Shown: positions 25,548 through 37,000 of the stretch, piece by piece
Position numbering within the stretch: position 1 is the first letter of the stretch
How the letters are laid out: each line of letters opens with the position of its first letter
NCBI RefSeq assembly: GCF_032854445.1
Contig: NC_088303.1
Span: forward strand, 2,489,501-2,553,500
DNA length: 64,000 bases
Direction of reading: 5' to 3'
Source: Liolophura sinensis
Taxonomy: Eukaryota; Mollusca; Polyplacophora; Chitonida; Chitonidae
Made by a program: the position numbers and the translations under genes
Notes under the pieces: model-generated
What the model was told of the DNA's origin: nothing
What the model saw: only the letters and a program-made list of their open reading frames with translations
The model's database searches: none

Positions 25548-25740
25548 ATTTCAGTGCAATTTATGCATATTTTGAAGATGAGACAAAACTACATTGATTG
25601 GATTGGCTAATTTCAGGGCTTCACAAAAACTGTAAATTTACCAGTCTACACAGAATAATGCCTTCAGAATATGCTTGAATAAACACCTTGCAAACGTCCA
25701 AAAAGCCTAAAAAATTACCGTACTATAAACATCATTCCAT
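25548..25740. repeat. Dispersed repeat, copy 2
   Basis: Same block order as the copy at 10.6 kb. It begins at once after the 42-bp array ends. Confidence 0.65.
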
Positions 25741-25744
25741 AACT

Positions 25745-28300
25745 TTCTCTACATTTCCCTTGCTGGAGTTCAAACATACAATGTTCTTCTTGTTTTAACT
25801 TTGACAAAAGCTGATAATTGTATAAGCAAAGGTTAAAAGGGAACAGAATATTTTCCAATTGGGCCACAACAAATTACTTTCTTTTCTAAAGGGTGCTTTT
25901 CTAGGAGTAAGTTCAGGTTAGGTGAGACCAGAGATAACAGCTAATGGCAAGTTTTGGAGTTACAGTGGGCATAAGCTAGATGAAGACCTAGTTTTAACAT
26001 AGACTTTAATTTTGTACACTGATTTGGAAAGCCCAGGATAAAGGTTATGAATTTTTTAATCCATTCACAGGTAACCTAAAACTTTTGACCTCACAGTTAA
26101 CTACAACAGACAGCTTCGGCAAACTACGGTCAAACATGTACATTCTCCTTTAGTTAAGATCTCTGAACATTTCTGCAACAATTTCTGCCGATTCTGTTGC
26201 CAAAAAATATAGTTGTCACTGTGACATAACCCAGATGCTACATGCTTTAATAGGTGAGGTCTGCTCTTCCAATAGTTTCACATCTCAAAACCTAATCTCG
26301 TGTGAGGTTATACTCACTATCATGTAACAATGGAAGTAATTCAGAACAGGCCTGTTGGCTAGTGTCAAGTCTATAGGCAACATGAGCTGAATTTTAGGTA
26401 TGGCATGACCCAAGGCTGCAGGCTTGAGCCCAGGAAACCCTATTTCCAATGTTAGGCCATCAGTTTATCCATTTCAGGGGTTAAAATACCTTGTCATAGT
26501 GAAATTTATTTCCAAAACAGGAGATTGAAGTTAACAAGAGCATGATAAGAAATAATAATTAGACTGAAAAACAAATATCAAGAAGACTTCACTATCTTCT
26601 CTTTTTAGACAGTGCTCTGTACATATTGGATCCACAAATGGTGAATGTAGATGTATATATCGGTAAGTTGCCACTTATTTCATCCCCTCAGGTTTGCTTG
26701 ACAATATATATGATCTGCAAGCAGATCCTAAAAAGAAATAAATAAATACTGTGATATAGGGAGAAAAATAATTTGGCTCAAAATAGTTTTTGATGGGTTG
26801 ACCAGCTATCACACACTTTTTTATTTTCAGCCCGACAATCACAAATGACATATACACCAGAAGCGACAGTAATACAAATTGTGCTCATTAATATGCAAAT
26901 TAATGCATTGATGGCCTCAAAATGATGAAAAAGGCCCGATTGCCCAGATTAGCCCAAAATTACACCTGGTATCTGACTTATCGATAACGGCAGCCTGTTT
27001 GGCAACAACAACATTGATACATGCATTTTGATCAAGTAAATGCTTAAACAGTCACTTTTTCTTCTATCAAAGCAATGATAAAATAGAGGCCATTTACTTT
27101 TATTTTCTGTTTGAGTTGATGTCACTGTGACCGCTATTTTAACACTGAGTGGCCTTTTCTCATGTAAATGTGAGCAAGACAATCACTAGTCATATCAACT
27201 AGCAGTGGTGCAATTTAACACCTGCACGCATGCCAAATGCAGGCAAAAATCATTCCAGGCATGTAATAGGCTCTATTTCTCGATACCCATTTTCTGCCAC
27301 ACAAGAGTTCCGCCAATGGGTGAGGAAGTTTTCTGTGTTCTCCGTGATTCGGTTCCTTGCAGTACGGTAACCATGATGCATACATCCTGTACGCTAAGCC
27401 GGGCACAAGAGAGTTTGTATTTTTAATGTCAAATCTGTTGCTAATGAGAAGCTGCAATTTTGTGGCGTGCAGCGTTTTCTAACGAATGTGGCCCTGAAAA
27501 ATCCAAACAAAGATCCACTGGAAAATCCACCCCAAAACAGCAACACAGGCCTGGTGTGGACTGAGAAGAAGAGATGGGTCTTTTCGATCACTCCTGTAAG
27601 TTTCAGTCAATTTCAGACTAGTTATATGCAGAAAACCTGATAAAGTTTAGACTTTTTTCTTTTCAATATCACGGTGTGCACGTGTGCCGCATTGGGAGCA
27701 TCCAAAATCCAGATTGTATCTGAGGCCACAGGCAGAAAACATGGACAACAAAGCAGATGTGTACATGATACCTACAAGCCTTGACTGGAACCTTTAGAAT
27801 CGACTGACTCGGCAAATTGTTCTTTCTATTCTACATCTATGATGATGGATGAAATCATCGCTAGTTGACTGTTTGAGATCTTGTCTTGTTAGGTTGATTT
27901 TAGTTGGTAATATTTGGCTCTGTTGAACACTGGATGTGGGCAGGTAGATTAAGGCTATAACCGGCTTTGATGGCAGGCCCTTTCCAGTGAGGGCAGGCTG
28001 ACTTGAGGTGCAAGCTGCCCTGATGGCAGGCACCAAAAAAAATTGACTTACACCACTGAACAAGTGCGTGCGGAACTTAATAACAGTCTGCATCAATAAC
28101 ACCATGTGTCTATGTGCATGCACCTTAATAAACACTGTTTCATTCCAGAACAATTAGTATTTGTAACGATTTAGCACTCGTATTTTTCACAAATATTTGG
28201 GCAAGCTAATCTTCTGACAGGCAATTGGATGTATGGATTTTGGTTACCCTTGAGTCATACGTATACAAATTTATGTATGGACAGATTTAAAATGGTTGAC
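25745..28300. other. Intronic sequence of the minus-strand gene; nothing supported
   Basis: Open frames of up to 119 codons lack paired splice signals and protein-like composition. No large repeat was seen. Confidence 0.4.
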
Positions 28301-28309
28301 ATGACTGAC

Positions 28310-28518
28310 CTGTGGATGCTGATGACTGGCTGGAAGCACAAGACTTGTCAACAGTGAACTGATTGGCTGAGCTTGACTGGTCCTCAAAGTCTCGCTGTGA
28401 TTGGTCCCTAAGATCCCGCTGTGACTGGTCTCGTGGTCCTGTCCCTGAGATATGCGTCAGACTCTCCCTCACAGATGGTTCCTGGTAGTTACCAGTCAGG
28501 GGAGTTGACATGGTCCCT
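28310..28518 (-). CDS. First recognised coding exon of an unidentified minus-strand gene
   Basis: A pyrimidine-rich acceptor (TTTCTCTACAG) precedes 28518 and a donor (CACAG|GTCAGT) follows 28310. The ATG at 28511 has a GGGACC context and opens 67 codons, ending in phase 1. The protein begins MSTPLTGNYQEP and is hydrophilic and serine-rich, with an internal near-repeat of RDQSQRD, as in a disordered N-terminus. Because the exon starts with an acceptor only 7 nt before the ATG, at least one upstream, probably non-coding, exon should exist, perhaps near the SSR1 promoter. The family is not recognised. Confidence 0.55.
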
Positions 28519-28519
28519 C

Positions 28520-30840
28520 TGTAGAGAAAAAACAGTACATCGTCTATATGTAACCAAATATAACATTAATTTGAGAAATCATCAATACATTCATAAATTT
28601 AAAATAAATTTTTTTTTCTCAAAAAATGAAATATACTAGTGAAGGCAAGACACAGATCCACATATCCCAACTCAATGTCAAAAGTTCACACATTCCACAC
28701 CCAGGTAAACGACCACACAGTAAAGGCCACAATATTAAATTTCATCATTGGAGTTACCCCCCTTTGCACTTTATAACAATTTTGATTCATTTGAGCAGGA
28801 AGCATAAAACCAAAAACGAATCTGGAGGAGATCGAAGGTTTAAATTTGTGTGCATAAGTCATCATCAAATCATTTAAATATATCTTCTGTTTATATGGCA
28901 ACAAATCTGCACCAAAATTACATCAAAGGCCTTTAATTCATTATCATTATTAAACAAACACAGTTCAAGCGATGTCATTGTGTAGAGTTTGAACATTAAA
29001 CTCTTACAGGTATTTCTTGTTAAGTATACTTGAATTCTGAAATTAATAATGTAAGATCAAAATAATTAAGCTGGTAAAATCAAGTGTAACAAAAATTATG
29101 CCCAATGCATTCCAAATCCCTTGACCTAAAGGATACGTAACATACAGATGAAGTTATAATACTGGGATGTGTACTGTTCAAGAGTTTGTTTTTACTGGCA
29201 AATGACCTGAGAGACAAACAGACAGATAGCCACAGACAGGCTAAAGGTTGGTCATGGAATACACCACTTAAATAGGCTTCATCCACATCTCAAGGGTTAC
29301 AAGTTGTATGAAGTGTGTTTAATAAACTTCAGCTACGGAGGCGTTACATGTTAGTAGAAAACAACTGTTTACCATCACACAAGTAACAAGTAAACAAGGC
29401 TATTCACAACAGCTACATACATCAAATACAGCATAAACCAACATTGGCTGATCATTCAATTTACATACATAACAGTATGACTGGAGGCCTATACTCTTAA
29501 GGTTATAACTCATGTAAAATACAGTACACACTCAATGTATTGATATATATTTTCATGCATATGATAAAAACTAAATACCAGTGGTTATACTTATGAGTGC
29601 ACAAGGCCAGACCAAGCCCAGGAGTACACAACAAACCTCTGGTCTTATAGCCGGAGCAGTTAGACGTAGCTAGATTTGAACAGCATTTAATAAATAATTT
29701 TATTGGATTGGAGCTTTATGCCCATAAAACAGAATATAAAAGTGGTGTTGCCTTATGTCTGTAAAAAAAAAAACAAAAAAAAGAATTATGATAAGATAAT
29801 GGGTCTAAGGAAAGGCTTATTACCTGCTTTCATCTAAATCATATGCATTATAAGTCCCAATACCAATCAGATTAAAACGGACAAAAGTTTGTGTTTCTTA
29901 ATCAGCCAACATAATAATTTAAACAGTGGGACACATTCATGTAAAATGAGCAGAATGGGTACAGCAGTGTAATATTTATAGTGCCTCCTCACTGAAGTAA
30001 CATGCTGGAAATTATGCCAGACAGACATCCACTCCACTCACAATACATGTATGTTCACAAGATCAGCCCTTTCCCGTTCACTTTCAGCCTTGGCCCTAAG
30101 CACATGCGCCGCAGTTCACATTTCCACACAGTCTGGAAAGCTCCAGTAGAATGCCATCACACGTATGCACAGCACTTTCAATCAAAGCTTCAGAGACATT
30201 CATGAAAGTTTGAACATCAAGGTCATCGGAAATTACATATCTTCAGCTTGAAGTATACGTTTTTGTCTTTATTATAATATATTTTAAATTTTTATGGCAA
30301 GAGTGAAGCTGTGAAATTGTGATTGTAATACATGTTCATGTATTTTAAATGACACTGGCCATGAAAACTAAATGTGAGGTTTGAACGAAATTCATATGGT
30401 CACAGTCAATATTATCAACCCATAAATGATGGACAGCATGCCTGCAACTACTGCTCTCTGGGGATTTGAAAGGAATGGGGAGGGGGGTGGGGTGCAATTA
30501 GCTACAACTTTCCTTTCTCCGTGGATGCTGTACTTTGCCGCACACATGTATATGAAGCGTGCAAAATGACAGTGACAAGTGTCCGGGGAAAACACCACGT
30601 CTGTCTGCATTATCCTTTTGTAAGACGGTCGTTAACAAAGGTGTAACATGTGTGCCGCACAAAATTTGTGCTTCGGTTTTACAAGGATTAAGACGGCAAA
30701 TTGGCATTGTTCTTTATGTCACCTACCGTCATTCATTTGAGTTTTTGCCCAGCTGAGCTCACCCCATGCACACCTTGCTGTGACTCGCCTCTGTCGACTT
30801 CGCTCTTGGCCCCCGGCTGCTCGCTAAAGCGCCAGCAACA
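28520..30840. other. Region between the first minus-strand coding exon and the SSR1 promoter
   Basis: Non-coding. It must hold the 5' leader exon of the minus-strand gene, if the acceptor at 28519 is used, but its position is not clear. The G+C content rises toward 30500-30850. Confidence 0.4.
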
Positions 30841-31058
30841 ACGCTACTCATTGGTCAGTATTGAAACTATTTTCTGGCTTCCGGATTTATACACCAATGA
30901 TCTTTCTTGTTTTAAAGAGCTAAGAGCGACCGTCGTCTGGTTGTTTCAGAACTGTCTCTTCCGGTCTGCTTCCATCGTGGACGTAGACTGTGTCTGGATT
31001 ATCCCAGAAATATCTTGGTTCATCGTCACATCTGTCAGGGGAAAGACAAATTTTAACC
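30840..31058 (+). promoter_or_regulatory. SSR1 5' UTR and likely core promoter
   Basis: This stretch just before the SSR1 start codon is richer in G+C than its surroundings. An inverted CCAAT box (ATTGG) lies at 30850-30854. Two CTTCCGG motifs, like ETS-factor sites, lie near 30880 and 30957. A CGTGGACGT motif near 30976 has the ACGT core bound by bZIP factors. No TATA box is obvious. The transcription start is not visible from sequence and is probably between about 30880 and 31000. SSR genes are known targets of the unfolded-protein response, but no full ERSE (CCAAT-N9-CCACG) was found here. Confidence 0.5.
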
Positions 31059-34000
31059 ATGACAAGATTCTTAGGAAAGTTTCTACTTCTTTTGCTGCTT
31101 ATATTGCCTACAACAGTTCTTCTTGTCGGACAAGGTGAGGATGTTTACGGTATCATATGGAAACCGGTACATATTGTAGTAACCTGTTAGCTGGTTTGGG
31201 ATGTACTACGTGGCATTCGGTGTAGTAGGTGATTCATCTAATATAACGTTACTTTCCAACATTTGTGTTGGTGAAACTAACTTGCTGATGTTCCCGATGA
31301 ACTCGGCTTTTCGAAAATTTTATACATAGTAAATTTATGGACAAATTTACCACACTGTTCATATTCAAGTTAAAAAATTATTCATAATCCCAGTACCGGT
31401 ACCTTACTGGAAGTTTTCTTTGTCACAGGTCTGTTAATTTTACCGAGTGTTTGTAATTTTGGGAACATAATATTACACAGCCTATAAGTATTGACTGTAA
31501 CTTCATTACCATTACTGATCATTATGACAGTTCCATAAAACTTCATCTTAGTTAACTTTAAACAGTGAGAAGTTACTACATGTAAATATTATGATGCAAA
31601 TAAGAAAAAGACAAGTAAGGATTATAAATAAAATGTAAGAAATATGTTGTAAGCTCTTATAACTTATAGAATAGTTGTTAAATGGTGTTATAGTTTTAAC
31701 AAGGTTGCGTGAAAAGATTACTCTTGTAGCTGTAATAGATAGGCCTTCAGCAATAAGTTAAGCTGTGTACCGTGATACAGGAACATAAAGATTGAGACAG
31801 ATTTCTAACTAAATAGCCTGCAAATTCTTGTAAATTGTGCATGGAAATGAATTTTGTTTCATTGTGTACAAGGTGTTAGCCAGTTTGAGCAGGAATTGTG
31901 TTGGAGACTGTGCACATTCAAGCACTTCGCATGTATAGGGCAGTGGTAAGCAGACAAGGTGAAAGGTAACATGGGACAGTATAGAGAAATGAAGAGAACA
32001 GAACAATCCTCGTAGCATTGTGAATTATCGCGAGATCACTCCAAAAATTGAAAATAGGGCCTGCTTCAACAATATTTTCTTATGATTTGAGATGTTATTG
32101 CAATGTTGAAATATGGGTGTTTCCTGGTTCCAACACGTTGCTGCGAAAAGGTTGAAATGCTTCCAGTGAGGGGTTAAACCCTAATTATAGCACCTGTGTT
32201 CCTCACAAGGAGCAGGAGGTGATAAACAGCATGCAGCTAAATGGCGAAATGCTGTTTTTTCCAGTTCCTAAATTTTAAGACACTGCATGACAGTGAAACT
32301 CTCATATCTGAAGACTAGATACAGTCTGATTGCTTTCCCAAAAGAATGTCTTTCCTTAAAGCCATATTTTTAATTTTTTTATGCTAAAATTTTCTTCCAT
32401 GACTATCTTGTCTTAATTAAAATAACCTATGTTTTCACCTTAATTGAAATTTTGCATTGAAATTTCTGTACCCATTCCCAGTAGCTTGTTTTAGAATAGT
32501 AGAAAAACAGAAAATTTCAAGTAGAAAGCTTTAATTTGAAATCTTTACAGTTTTATTGGCCATGGAAGACAACAACAGCTCAAACTTCAAAGACCACTGT
32601 CCACGACTGGGTGCTGATTTGACCAGGGCTGTTCTGTTGTGGTGAATGTTGTAGCGTGCAGCATGAAATGCGAATATTACTTATTGGCCATAACTATCGC
32701 ATGTCAGACATAAAACTTGCTAGGAGTAGTGGGCAGTGGCATTATGGGGAAAAGTTACTAAACAGATGCATGCAGACACAGGCTTTTCAGCTGAGAGGGG
32801 ATTATAAAGGTTTTGAAGTCTCACAGTGTTGGCTAAAACTGTGGATTCTTGTCTTGCAACCTTAAACTAAACAAACTCAGATTGTTGTTTGTGTGATTAT
32901 GGGTGTACTGCACTTTTATTTCCATGGTTAAACTTAAGGTACACTTCTGACGCCAGTGCTGTGAAATTTTTTGCCAACTGCAAATTGTGTGATCAAATTA
33001 CACATTCAACTTAAATTGTCAGCTGGAGATAGTGCTGAATTGTGCGAGAGCAAGTCTGCAAAAATCTCACAAGGTAACACGAGGGTTGGTTAATTTTTTC
33101 AATAGGCAGCAGTGTCGTTGCCCATGCTGAGGATGCAGGGGGTGATGCTGTAGAGGGAGAGGAGGATGAGGCCACAGTGGAGACAGATGAGGGGCCAGCA
33201 GGAGGGATGGAGCAGGAAGCAGCTGTTACTGAAACGGTAAAGATTGTCCTGTAGCTTTCAGTTGGGATGCATGCATAAACTGTATGTAATTCTGTGGAGG
33301 TGCACAGTTTTTATGTATGAATGAAGGTTAAGTGAGGAAGTATCAGTTACCCTCTCCACGACAGACCAAATCTATTGTTGAATACGCCTGGTTTTCTGAT
33401 ATGAATAAAAAGTGATGTAATCTGTGTTAGGCAATGAGTGCTCATTGCGATCAAAATACTTTTGCACACGAGAACAGATTTTCTTTGGACATAGTGGAGG
33501 TGTCTTGCATGTACACAGAGGCAGGGTGTCGATCACTGATGCTCGCATTTCCAACAAAATATGAACTACACCAGCAGAAACTGTCCTCACTGATCTGATC
33601 TCCTTGAAAGAATTTGATTAATCTGGCCCATATTCACCTTCCAACTTTGTTCAGTCCCTGTAACTTTACATGTTACTTGTAACATGTAACACCAACATGT
33701 TACGGCTTACGGTCGTTTCCAGTAGTCATTCTAGATTGTTATTAAGTCATCGGTATTAGGTTGATTAGCTCTTTCAAGCAAAGTTAGCTAAGGGAAGCTT
33801 ACAGGCGTCTGCATGAGAACATTATTAGGAAGTGTACATTAGCACTTCTTCAGCAATGTTTTGAGTACGTTTTGTCATTACACAACTTCCGTGTACCTGA
33901 TATATGGAGGGCTGCCCTTGACCTAAGGATTGGTCTCCCAAATAGCTAATTGACTCTAACTCTGCGTGAGGACATTTGTCAGGTATGTGATGTAATTATG

Positions 34001-37000
34001 GACTGGCAGGCGGCTACTCCCTTTAAATATGATCATTATTGGATTAGTGAGAAAATCTTGAGTACAGCATTCACCATTGTAAATACTGTATTTCCGCAAC
34101 CTTTTCCCAAGAAGGGTGCCGCAAAAGGAAGAAGTCGGGCTTGAATTCATGACAGGCAAATGGGGAGATTGGAAGGTAATCCTGTTCTTGTAAGAGACAC
34201 ATCGCGCACTGCAGGAGGTCTGACGTGTAGACCCCCATGTGCCGAGAGACCCAGTACAACAGCAACATCTGTCAGCCAGCCAGCATAGCCTTGTGCATGT
34301 GACTATGTTTTGGAGTAGATGACAAATACCGGCCATGCCTTATAATATTTACAAGAAATATCAAGTCCAAAACTATTATAAACAACAGGTGGTTGCCATG
34401 TTCATTTCTCAGTATAACAGTAATCTTATTCTGGTGCCTGCATCTGTATACCCTACGGAAGTGAAAGACGGCTGTAGAGCTCTAGCCAGCAAGACATTTT
34501 TGTGTTCATGGCTCCAACATTCACACCAGCATATAGGCCTATCTCAAGTTCTAGACATTGATTCCGTGTTTGATACAGTGTGTACGTACAGTTACCTGCG
34601 GCATATGACTGAACAGTCGGCCAGTTGAATAAATACATGGAGCATATGATTCATCTAGCCTAACCAAAACAGTGACTCGGAAGTCCAGAGGCCTAGACAA
34701 CAGGCTGAGCCAAAACTTGAGTCTTGCTGCCGGTGTAGCCCTAATTCATTTCTGTTTTTAAATGAATACAAATAATTTGACACCAACACAGTCACAGATA
34801 TTTTAGACTGACCATGTTGTACCATTCATAGCAATAGTTACTGCTACCCTATAAAAAGTAACCCGCTACCCGACTGAAGAAAAATATGAGCATTACTTGA
34901 AAAAGGCAGCGACAAACTGCTCCATTTTCTATAGAAGTAACAGGCTGCATGTAGCTGGTAACGCCATTTTAATGAACCCTCTGTACATGGAAATGAAGCC
35001 TTGCTGGCTGGGATTGTCCGTTTATCATTTATTTATTATTTATACTACTGTTTAGTAAGCTTGAACAAGACATGGTGTCATTTGCAATGTACTTGGGAGG
35101 AAACGCACATTTTGTGATGTCTTTTTCTTGTTTTGATGGATTGCCAACACAATCTGCCCATAGGCTTGTTAAATTTATTTTCCTGAATTATTGTCATATC
35201 AGAAGTGTTATTCTGGTAAAAGGGTGGTTTTATGTATATTTGACCCATTGTCTCAGGGAGAAGAGGCTGAAGAAGAGGATGAGGAAGATGAAAGAGCCTT
35301 GAAGCCATCTCCTAACGCTGACACTCAACTCCTCTTTACCAAACCTACAGGAACAGGTATTCAGCATCTTCTGACTTCAGATGACTGGTCTAATGTTGTA
35401 ACGGAGAAGAATGTCTGACTCACAAACAGTAGATCCATTATTGTAATAGGACTGAAATAAATTAGAAGCCACATTTAAAACCAATGGAACAATCTGTCTT
35501 CTTACAGTGGGACAGGTCTGCCAACAACCTGCGGATGGCCGTGGGTTTCCCCCGGGCTGTGCCCGGTTTCCACCCGCCATAATGCTGGCCGCCGTCGTAT
35601 AAGTGAAATATTCTTGAATACGGCGTAAAACAGCAATCAAATAAATAAATAAATACAGTGTGACACGGGGCCTCCATGGCCAAGATGGTTAGCATGCCAG
35701 TGCGGTGCTATGACCCAGGAGTTTCTCACCAGTGTGATCACTGTGAGCTTAAGTCCAGCTCTTGCAGGCTTCCCCTCTGACCGTACATGGGAAGGTCTGC
35801 CAGCAGCTTGTAGATTGTTGCGAGTTTTCCTCTTGCGCTCTGCCAGGTTTCCTCCCACCACAATGCTGGCTGCTGTCGTATAGAAGTGACATATTCTTGA
35901 ATCGTGTAAAACACCAATTAAATAAATAAATCAATAACAATACCATTAATCGTAAATGGCCCCAGCTGGCATATTTTTTCATGTAGGCTGAACGCACAGA
36001 CATTCAATTGGTTACAGTATTTCCCTTTGTAGTGTGCCTATACTTCTGTTTGACAAAAGAAAGAATGATACATGTGCTCTTCTGCCCAGTTGGAAAGATG
36101 TCGGACCAGGGCCATACATAGAGCCATTTTAGTTTCCCCAAACCATTTGGGCTTCCAAACTAGTCTAGCTGTATTGATACTAACAAATAACTTGAACCAA
36201 AAATATGATGGTTTACCAATGAAATGTTGAGTGTTCCAAGAAATTTCTTCAACTCAGACTTAAAAGCTCCTAGAAGGCATTGTTTTGTTGCACTTTATAC
36301 AATGTCTCCAATGCACAGTCACAATGTCAACTTTAATGTTTGGAATTTTTTTTACATACGTCTCTGTGATGGTACTTGAAATTATGAAAATACTTACCTT
36401 ATGTGGCAGAAAATGTATGTCAGAATAAATTGTCTGTATATCTTCATAGACATGCACATAAAAGAGAAATCATGGTCAAAATAAGGCTTGTCAAAAAAGT
36501 ATTTCATTGGGGAAAGGTACTTGAGTCCAAATAATAAGTTTTATATATGTTGTCTTGAAGTTTTTTGTCTTTGTCCACTTATTCATTGTTAATTTACTTT
36601 GTTTCCTCCTTGTGTTCACAGATTTACCAGCTGGAGGTATAGTTCGTCTCTTGGTTGGATTCACCAACACTGGTGACAAGGACTTCATTGTGGAGACCAT
36701 GGATGCTGCTTTTAGATATCCACAAGACTACAGCTTTTATATCCAAAATGTAAGCTTTTTTATATCCAGTATGTAAACTTTTATATCCAAAAACTTTTTG
36801 ATTTGAATACTGTATTTTACCAAAAGTTTGATATGTAAAAATACATTTTCACAAGCACAATTTTACTCAAATCGAGAAATACACAGTTCTAATAAAGTGA
36901 TTAATTTTATGTGTACATGCTTCACAGAGCAAAAATACCAGCTGCCACCAAAAATCTGATGGTTGAATTATCCAAAAATCATAAAACAAACAACTTCTAA

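Noticed and set aside
24735-25548. Three minus-strand open frames of 209-263 codons
   Set aside because: All three frames of one 42-bp minisatellite are open at once, which is expected from the period and argues against any being a gene.
30990-31190. SSR1 starting upstream at 30990 or running past 31134
   Set aside because: The ATG at 31059 directly begins the signal peptide, and the frame must leave at the GTGAGG donor at 31135 to join exon 2; reading on reaches a stop in the intron.
33950-34640. Overlapping 97- and 126-codon frames in SSR1 intron 2
   Set aside because: No matching splice sites and not needed: exons 2 and 3 join in phase.
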